Position numbers and translations under genes: made by a program. Below are positions 27,914 to 34,143 of a stretch of 34,143 bases of DNA, piece by piece. The notes under the pieces were generated by a model. It did not search any database, was not told the origin of the DNA, and was given only the letters and a program-made list of their open reading frames with translations. The stretch is from NCBI GenBank assembly GCA_937950405.1, contig CALFDH010000020.1, positions 1 through 34,143 on the forward strand, given 5' to 3'. Position 1 is the stretch's first letter, and each line of letters begins with the position of its first letter. This DNA comes from an uncultured Meiothermus sp. (GTDB taxonomy: Bacteria; Deinococcota; Deinococci; Deinococcales; Thermaceae).

Positions 27914-29839
27914 ATGAGCGAACCCATCTGGTTTCCATCGGACAACTACAAGCACGGCAGCCACATCGAAGCCTTGCTACGGCACCTGAACCTAGATAGC
28001 TACGAGGCGCTCTACGCCTTCAGCATCCAGCAGCCGGAGGCTTTCTGGGAGGCCACCTTACAGTTTCTGGGCATCGAGTGGTTTGTCCCCTACCATCAGG
28101 TATTGGATGTTTCGCAGGGGCCACAGTGGCCCCAGTGGTTTGTGGGGGGGCAGCTGAACCTGGCCTACAACGCCCTCCATCATGCCAAAACCCGGCCCCA
28201 CGACCAAGCCCTTATCTGGGAAGGGGAAGACGGTGCTGTGGTGAGGTTAAGTTATGGCGACCTCGAGGCCGCCGTAGCCCAGACAGCCCATGCGCTCAGG
28301 TCGCTAGGCATTGGCAAGGGCGACCGGGTAGGCCTCTTCCTGCCCATGCTGCCCGAGACCGCTATCAGCGCCCTGGCCCTGGCCCAGATCGGTGCGATTT
28401 TTGTACCTATCTTTTCTGGTTATGCCGCCGAGGCAGCGGCCACCCGCCTTCAGGATGCCGAGGCCAGGCTCATCATCACCGCCGATGGCTTTTACCGCCG
28501 GGGCAGCCAGGTCAAGCTATTGGACAACGCCCGCGCTGCTGCGGCGCTTTCACCCAGCGTGCAGCAGCTATTGGTGGTCCGCCGTTTTGGAAATGTGGCG
28601 CTAGCACCCAACGAGGTGGCCTGGGATCAAATCGTTCCGCAGCAACCCTCCAAAGCCCCTTACGAACCCATGGGCAGCATGGACCCCTTCATGCTGATCT
28701 ACACCTCAGGCACCACCGGCAAACCCAAGGGCACCGTGCACTACCACGCGGGTTTTCCCATCAAGGCCGCCCAGGACATGGCCCATCTCTTCGACCTGCA
28801 AAAGCACGAGACCCTGTTCTGGTTTACCGATATGGGCTGGATGATGGGCCCGTGGGCCATCCTGGGAGCCCTAACCATCGGAGGCACTGTGCTGCTCTAT
28901 GAAGGCGCCCCCGATTACCCCGATGCAAGCCGGCTATGGTCTATTTGTGAGCGGCACGGGGTCACCCACCTGGGCCTCTCCCCCACCCTGGTACGGGCCC
29001 TGATGCCCCTGGGCGACGAGCCCGTTCGCAAGCATGACTTGTCCAGGCTGCGGATGCTGGGCTCCACCGGCGAACCCTGGAACCTGGAGCCCTATCTGTG
29101 GTTTGCCAGAACCGTAGGTCAGAATCGCGTACCCATCATCAACTACTCCGGCGGTACCGAAATTGGCGGTGGCATCCTGGGCTGCACGGCCTGGCGGCCC
29201 ATCAAGCCCATGGGGTTCAACACCGCTGTTCCGGGCATGCACGCCGAGGTGCTGGACAGTACCGGACAGCCCGTGCGGGACGAGGTAGGTGAGCTGGCCG
29301 TGATGGGGCCGTGGCCCGGGCAGACCAAAGGTTTTTGGAAGGCCCCCGAGCGCTACCTGGACACCTATTGGAGCCGATTTGAAAACATCTGGGTGCATGG
29401 CGACTGGGCCATTCTGGATCGGGAGGGCCACTGGATGATCCAGGGACGCAGCGATGACACCCTCAAAATTGCCGGGAAGCGGGTGGGCCCCGCTGAATAC
29501 GAGAGCGCCGCTGTCGAGCACCCCGCAGTGAAGGAAGCTGCTGCCATTGGCATTCCCCATCCCGTCAAGGGCGAGGCTGCGGTGGTTTTTGTGGTGCTGC
29601 GGGCCGAGCACGCTCCGAGCAAGGAAATGGAACAGGCTATTGCAGAAACCATTGCCACTCGGCTGGGCAAAGCGCTCAAACCCGAAAAAATTCTTTTCGT
29701 CTCCGACCTGCCCAAAACCCGCAATGCCAAAGTGATGCGACGGGTGATTCGAGCCGCTTATCTGGGACAAAACCCTGGCGACCTGTCGGCCCTCGAGAAT
29801 CCACAAGCCGTGGAAGCCATCCAGAATTCCTCGAGGTGA
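27914..29839 (+). CDS. AMP-dependent acetyl-/acyl-CoA synthetase
   Basis: YTSGTTGKPKGTVH, YSGGTEIGGGILG, GDWAILDREGHWMIQGRSDDTLKIAGKRVGP, KTRNAKVMRRVIR. Confidence 0.92.
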   Translation: MSEPIWFPSDNYKHGSHIEALLRHLNLDSYEALYAFSIQQPEAFWEATLQFLGIEWFVPYHQVLDVSQGPQWPQWFVGGQLNLAYNALHHAKTRPHDQALIWEGEDGAVVRLSYGDLEAAVAQTAHALRSLGIGKGDRVGLFLPMLPETAISALALAQIGAIFVPIFSGYAAEAAATRLQDAEARLIITADGFYRRGSQVKLLDNARAAAALSPSVQQLLVVRRFGNVALAPNEVAWDQIVPQQPSKAPYEPMGSMDPFMLIYTSGTTGKPKGTVHYHAGFPIKAAQDMAHLFDLQKHETLFWFTDMGWMMGPWAILGALTIGGTVLLYEGAPDYPDASRLWSICERHGVTHLGLSPTLVRALMPLGDEPVRKHDLSRLRMLGSTGEPWNLEPYLWFARTVGQNRVPIINYSGGTEIGGGILGCTAWRPIKPMGFNTAVPGMHAEVLDSTGQPVRDEVGELAVMGPWPGQTKGFWKAPERYLDTYWSRFENIWVHGDWAILDREGHWMIQGRSDDTLKIAGKRVGPAEYESAAVEHPAVKEAAAIGIPHPVKGEAAVVFVVLRAEHAPSKEMEQAIAETIATRLGKALKPEKILFVSDLPKTRNAKVMRRVIRAAYLGQNPGDLSALENPQAVEAIQNSSR

Positions 29840-29840
29840 C

Positions 29841-30080
29841 ACCGGGTTCAAAAAGACAGTTGACAAAACCAAAAGCCCGCCAGATCGTCTTACAGCGCTC
29901 TTCACAGACGTGGCCGCCCGCGAAAACGAAAAAGTGCCTAGCCCAGACGCACATTACGCACTCGAGCGTGGTCCGGGTTCGGCCCACGGTTGCTCGGGTT
30001 TCGAGTTTCCAGGCGACCATCGTTGTATCCAGGACAAATCTTTCTTGCAATCGGATGGCTTGAATTTTATGAAAAGTGCA
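29841..30080. repeat. Copy E, divergent partial member of the dispersed repeat family
   Basis: accgggttcaaaaagacagttgacaaaaccaaaag end plus tccaggacaaatctttcttgcaatcggatggcttgaatttt block, both matching copy D. Confidence 0.5.
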
Positions 30081-30107
30081 CCATATAGCGTTGTATTATC
30101 CTCGAGA

Positions 30108-30141
30108 CCAAAAAATAACCGACTCCAGAGCGGAGTCGGTT
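30108..30141 (-). terminator. Rho-independent terminator of the H1-like gene
   Basis: On the minus strand: aaccgactcc-gctct-ggagtcggtt followed by attttttgg. Confidence 0.85.
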
Positions 30142-30156
30142 TACTAAACTTGCGCC

Positions 30157-30402
30157 CTACTGCTTGGCAGCCGCTTTCTTGGGAGCAGCCTTCTTCGCGG
30201 CAGGTTTCGCAGCGGCCTTGGCCGCAGGCTTGGCAGCGGCTTTTTTGGGAGCCGCTTTGGTCGCAGCCGGCTTGGCAGCAGACTTAGCGGTAGACTTCGC
30301 AGCAGCCTTGGCCGCAGGCTTGGCAGCAGGCTTCTTGGCTGCGGGTTTGGCGGCGGCTTTCTTGGCAGCAGGCTTCTTGGCGGTTTCTTGGTTTTCAGGC
30401 AT
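30157..30402 (-). CDS. Ala/Lys/Pro-rich histone-H1-like nucleoid protein
   Basis: 81 aa composed almost entirely of A, K and P (KKPAAKKAAAKPAAKKPAAKPAAK...); aggagg RBS upstream (ctaaggaggaacatacATG); strong terminator downstream. Confidence 0.85.
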   Translation of the reverse strand: MPENQETAKKPAAKKAAAKPAAKKPAAKPAAKAAAKSTAKSAAKPAATKAAPKKAAAKPAAKAAAKPAAKKAAPKKAAAKQ

Positions 30403-30560
30403 GTATGTTCCTCCTTAGTTCAGAGTGGAGTCATCTGAGCAGAAACCCCCGAATCATGCGCTATCCAGCGGACGATTCGCCCATTGCACATAACCAGGTT
30501 TCTGGCATTGCGCGGAATGTGGACGAGCGTTTCTGTTAGATTGTTGCTCCACTGACCTCA

Positions 30561-30577
30561 ATTATACAACATGTTGT
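30561..30577 (-). promoter_or_regulatory. Putative -10 (TATAAT) overlapping the palindrome ACAACATGTTGT upstream of the H1-like gene
   Basis: Minus strand acaacatgttgTATAAT; the 12-bp perfect palindrome spans 30566-30577. Confidence 0.4.
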
Positions 30578-31082
30578 GTGGTTTTTGCACGTCAAGTACA
30601 ACTTATGGGTGAATTTTCGATTCGTCTGATTGGCATCAATACATCGGTTTTTGCCTTTCTTATCGTGTTTTTTTGCTTTGCAAATTTTCTCGAGGGTATC
30701 TTAATCAATTTCGCCCGCATCGAGTGAATCGGGTGGCTGGCATTTCAGCATGTTCAAACTTCGACCATCATCAAATGCCATTCATACCGTGTCTATCGAG
30801 ACAATGCGGATCTCCAGAATTCCGCCTTACACTTGCCTCGACCAGGCACAAATGAAGAAAAGATGGCGATAATTTTTTGCCGATCGCTGCAACGGTCATA
30901 GCCTAGCGCAATGTGGCAACGTGCAAACTCGGTCAAAAATCAGGGGCAGATAGGCCCGTGTTCATCGCATAATCTCGCGCAGCTATTGAACCCCTCTGCG
31001 ATCTATTGATGCTCGTTGCTTTCTCCAAACCAGTCTCCCGACCCAAAGCGCGATGCTGTACGACCTTTACAAATCCCTGCGA

Positions 31083-31088
31083 TAGAAT
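31083..31088 (+). promoter_or_regulatory. Putative -10 box (TAGAAT), 7 nt upstream of the GTPase ATG
   Basis: gaTAGAATacagagcATG. Confidence 0.4.
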
Positions 31089-31095
31089 ACAGAGC

Positions 31096-32742
31096 ATGTT
31101 GGATTCCAAAATATTGGCCCTGGCCCAAGATGTGCGTGCGTTGCTGACCCGAGGGCTGGATGCATTGGCTCGAGTGGGACTGGAAACCGAACCGCTCAAG
31201 CAAGCCTTGTTGGATCTGGATGGCCCCTTCTTGTTGGTGGTAGCAGGTGAGTTTAATAGCGGCAAGTCGTCTTTGCTCAATGCCCTCCTGGGGGGCGATT
31301 TTTTGAAGGAGGGGGTCACACCCACCACCGACCGCATCAACCTGATCGGCTATGGCCCCGAACCCAAACTACAGCCGGAGTCTCCCGAGCTGGTGCTCAT
31401 CCAGTTGCCGCACCCATTGCTCAAGGATGTACGACTGGTAGACACCCCCGGTACCAACGCCATCCTGCAACATCATCAGGTTCTGACCCAAAAATTTCTC
31501 CCGCGCGCCGACCTGATTCTGTTCGTCACCAGCGCCGACCGACCCTTCACCCAGTCCGAAGCCGACTTCCTAAATTTCATTCGGGCCTGGGGCAAGAAGG
31601 TGGTGCTCATCATCAACAAAGTAGATTTGCTCACCGAGCTTGAGCTACAACTAGTGCTCGAGTTCGTTCGGAAAGGTGCCGACCAGACCTTAGGACACAT
31701 CCCTCCTATCTTCTCTGTGTCGGCCCGCCGGGCCCGGCAAGGCAACGCGGCTCAAAGCCATATTCCCGAGCTCGAGGCCCATATCCGGCAGGTGCTCACC
31801 CACGAGGCCGCCAATCTCAAGCTAGGCTCACCCCTGGGGGTGCTGGCACGGCTCTGCGAGGAAGCCAAAGGGGCCCTCGAGACCAGGCTCAAAGAAGCCG
31901 AGAAGCAGCTTGCCACTTGCCGTGAGCTGGATAGCCTGCTCCAGCGTCATGAAGAACGCACCCGCCGCGACTTCAACGGGCAGGTCGCGATGGCGCTGCA
32001 AGCCATTGACGAGGTTCGCAGCAGGGGTGAACGCTGGCTGGACGAAAAAGTGCGTTTCTCCAAATTTCTCGAGCTGCTGCAATCCAGCAAGCTCAAGCAG
32101 AGTTTTATTGATGATGTGGTCAAAGGGGCCAACCAGGACATCGAGCGCCGCGTACTCGAGGCCATGAACTGGCTGGCCAAGCGTGACCGCGAACTGCTCG
32201 AGGATGCCCTATCGCTGCTGCGGGAAGCACCCGGCCTGCGGCAAACCGAGCAGGTCGGCCCGGAAGAGCGCACCATTGCGGGCAACCTGGAAGAAGCCCT
32301 GCGCTCCTTTGACGCCGAGGCCGAGGCCATTCAGTTGCGCGACTTCATCCAGGAGAGCCTGCGCGGCACCGCCCTGGCTGAAGTGGGGGTGATGGGACTG
32401 GGCCTGACCATCCTGCTGGTCGCCCAAAAAATTGCCTTCGATATTCTGGGCATTTTTGCCACGGTGTTTGGTGCTATCCTGGCTACCTCCATCCTGCCCC
32501 GCCGCAAGGAGACCGCCAAAGCCCGCCTGCGCGAACGGCTGGCGGAGTTGCGCAGCACCCTCGAGCGAGCCCTTAGCGAAACCCTGAACACCGAGATGCA
32601 GCGCACCCGCGAACGCTTCAATAGTCTGTACCGCACCCCCTGCACCCGGCTGGAAAACAGCCGCGACACCACCCTGGCCCAACTGCAACAAACGGAGCAA
32701 TTGAGAAGCGAAGCCCTCGAGCTGCACCGTCGGCTGGGGTGA
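31096..32742 (+). CDS. Dynamin-like GTPase
   Basis: GEFNSGKSSLLNALLGG (G1), VDTPGTNA (G3), NKVD (G4); coiled-coil regions; C-proximal hydrophobic segment (VGVMGLGLTILLVAQKIAFDILGIFATVFGAILATSIL). ORF is open from 31006 but 31096 is favoured. Confidence 0.88.
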   Translation: MLDSKILALAQDVRALLTRGLDALARVGLETEPLKQALLDLDGPFLLVVAGEFNSGKSSLLNALLGGDFLKEGVTPTTDRINLIGYGPEPKLQPESPELVLIQLPHPLLKDVRLVDTPGTNAILQHHQVLTQKFLPRADLILFVTSADRPFTQSEADFLNFIRAWGKKVVLIINKVDLLTELELQLVLEFVRKGADQTLGHIPPIFSVSARRARQGNAAQSHIPELEAHIRQVLTHEAANLKLGSPLGVLARLCEEAKGALETRLKEAEKQLATCRELDSLLQRHEERTRRDFNGQVAMALQAIDEVRSRGERWLDEKVRFSKFLELLQSSKLKQSFIDDVVKGANQDIERRVLEAMNWLAKRDRELLEDALSLLREAPGLRQTEQVGPEERTIAGNLEEALRSFDAEAEAIQLRDFIQESLRGTALAEVGVMGLGLTILLVAQKIAFDILGIFATVFGAILATSILPRRKETAKARLRERLAELRSTLERALSETLNTEMQRTRERFNSLYRTPCTRLENSRDTTLAQLQQTEQLRSEALELHRRLG

Positions 32743-32904
32743 TACTGCAAAAGCCCAAGGCTGTGTCTTCGGGTTGGTCATGTTGCTACTTTGTGCTGTG
32801 GGTTTATTCCTGGCAAATCTCGGGTCTCTATTGCACTCTTGCAGGCGGTGTATTTGCAGCCCTCGGCTTCAGGCTCTGAGTAAGTATTGACCACTGCCCT
32901 TCTT

Positions 32905-33489
32905 CTAAACCTGGTGCGTCTCCTCGAGGTTCAGCAGCACCGCAATACCCAGCAAATACACCACCACCACACCAAGCGCCACCGCCAAAAAGCTGAGGTG
33001 TACGCCCACCCAACCAGCGGCCATCATGGCCACACCAAAGATGATGCCGCCTGCTCCCCAGTAGCTGCCCATGCTGCGGCCCCGGAAAGCCCGGCGTGTG
33101 ATATCGCCCAGGTACACCGCCTCGATGGTGTCCCAAAAACCATCGGTCAGGCCATCCAGCATCAGCACCGCTACCAACACCCCGTACAACCAGGGCTCAC
33201 TCAAATACTGGCTCAGGGGATAGGCCAGGTAAACCCCCACACTCAGCGCCGCGCTTACCAGCAAGAAGGGTTTGCGCCCGTAGCGATCCACCAGCCCCCC
33301 CACAAAATAGGAGCCCAGTGAGTCCATCGCGGTAATAATTCCCAGGCCCACCCCCGCCCCCTCCTTGCCCTCCATGTCGTACTGGAACGCAATTAGAAAT
33401 GGGTAGTAGAACCCATCGGCCAGCGACAAAAGGGCATTGGCCAGATAAATCGTTTGAAAGCCTCGGGTGGACATCTCACTGGCTTTCAT
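32905..33489 (-). CDS. MFS-type transporter, half-length (about 6 TM)
   Basis: GLGIITAMDSLGSYFVGGLVDRYGRKPFLLVSAALSVGVYLAY includes the MFS motif A (G-x-L-x-D-R-x-G-R-K/R); only 194 aa. Confidence 0.75.
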   Translation of the reverse strand: MKASEMSTRGFQTIYLANALLSLADGFYYPFLIAFQYDMEGKEGAGVGLGIITAMDSLGSYFVGGLVDRYGRKPFLLVSAALSVGVYLAYPLSQYLSEPWLYGVLVAVLMLDGLTDGFWDTIEAVYLGDITRRAFRGRSMGSYWGAGGIIFGVAMMAAGWVGVHLSFLAVALGVVVVYLLGIAVLLNLEETHQV

Positions 33490-33690
33490 AACTTGCCTCC
33501 AACTTTCTTTTCTCAGGCACGCGGCATTCCGGGCCGCTCCGAGAAGCTTCGTATCTGCTTATAACGTTTATTGAACAATATGTTTCACGCCTCAAAACCG
33601 AGCCACCATCTCAAAGCTTGTCTAAATCGGATTTGAAACCATAACGCCCTGCCCTGCGACGTTTCTCTGACTGTATTGACCCCAGCGAAG

Positions 33691-34068
33691 TTATGGGCTC
33701 CTGACCATCAGCACAGGAATGGTCGAGGCCCTTACCACTCCTTCGGCAACCGAACCGAGGCCCTGGCCCCCTTGACCACTCACACCCATCACAATCAGAT
33801 CGGCCCCCCAGGCTTTGGCCGACTCCACTACTTGCTTAACAGGGCTTCCCTGCACGACCTCATGACCCGGCAGGCTGGATTCGCCTTTCCAGGCATCGGA
33901 TACCAGCATCTCCAGCTCGAGCAAAGCCTCGGTTGCGGTGAAAGGCGATTCCTCGGTTATCACATGCAACACACGAACCTCTGCCTGGGGAAAGTGTACC
34001 CGAGCCAGCTCCAGTGCGCGCTGTGCGCAGGGCGAAAAATCGGTGGCGACCAGTACCTTTTTGAACAT
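33691..34068 (-). CDS. Universal stress protein (UspA family)
   Basis: MFKKVLVATDFSPCAQRALELA, GADLIVMGVSGQGGQGLGSVAEGVVRASTIPVLMV. Confidence 0.92.
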   Translation of the reverse strand: MFKKVLVATDFSPCAQRALELARVHFPQAEVRVLHVITEESPFTATEALLELEMLVSDAWKGESSLPGHEVVQGSPVKQVVESAKAWGADLIVMGVSGQGGQGLGSVAEGVVRASTIPVLMVRSP

Positions 34069-34143
34069 AGCCCACCCCCATCACAAATCCCGGCAGCCTC
34101 GAGCCTAGCCTAGCGGCATGCTGGGGGCTTTGTGTCCCTCTAG

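Noticed and set aside
27757-27945. Minus-strand 62-aa ORF sharing the peptide above
   Set aside because: Repeat-derived and overlapping the start of the synthetase gene antisense; not credible coding.
30164-30418. 84-aa Ala/Leu/Phe-rich plus-strand ORF (MAAAFLGAAFFAAGFAAAL...) resembling a membrane peptide
   Set aside because: It is the complementary reading of the Lys/Ala H1-like repeats; RBS and terminator are oriented for the minus-strand gene.

Overview
The window looks like a chromosomal segment of a Thermus/Meiothermus-type bacterium. This taxonomic guess is an inference from high GC, a DUF3809-like protein, -10 boxes placed directly upstream of start codons, and overall gene content. 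In order it contains: the end of a PhnCD-type ABC transporter; a HAD hydrolase with a probable 3' frameshift; an N-acetylmuramoyl-L-alanine amidase; a three-gene OstA/LptD/LptF-G-like envelope operon; a DegT aminotransferase carrying an unusual in-frame insertion; and an M3 oligopeptidase. Next is a ~11 kb minus-strand polysaccharide cluster: membrane-anchored epimerase, aminotransferase, MraY/WecA-like transferase, four GT4 glycosyltransferases, a Wzy/WaaL-like protein and a Wzx-like flippase. The rest is pilT, a MobA-like nucleotidyltransferase, two small conserved proteins, a UPF0173 hydrolase, a Ser/Thr kinase, an acetyl-CoA-synthetase-like enzyme, an Ala/Lys/Pro histone-H1-like protein, a dynamin-like GTPase, a half-length MFS protein and a universal stress protein. 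I see no rRNA, tRNA, CRISPR array or intact transposase. The most interesting non-genic signals are: (1) an intergenic, MITE-like repeat family in at least five copies, with ATACCrGATTC-type terminal inverted repeats and internal hairpins, one showing a compensatory base-pair change between copies; (2) strong over-representation of CTCGAG (about 64 sites by eye), which drops about 3-fold inside the polysaccharide cluster; (3) recurrent leaderless-style starts; (4) the H1-like gene with a long AT-rich upstream region.
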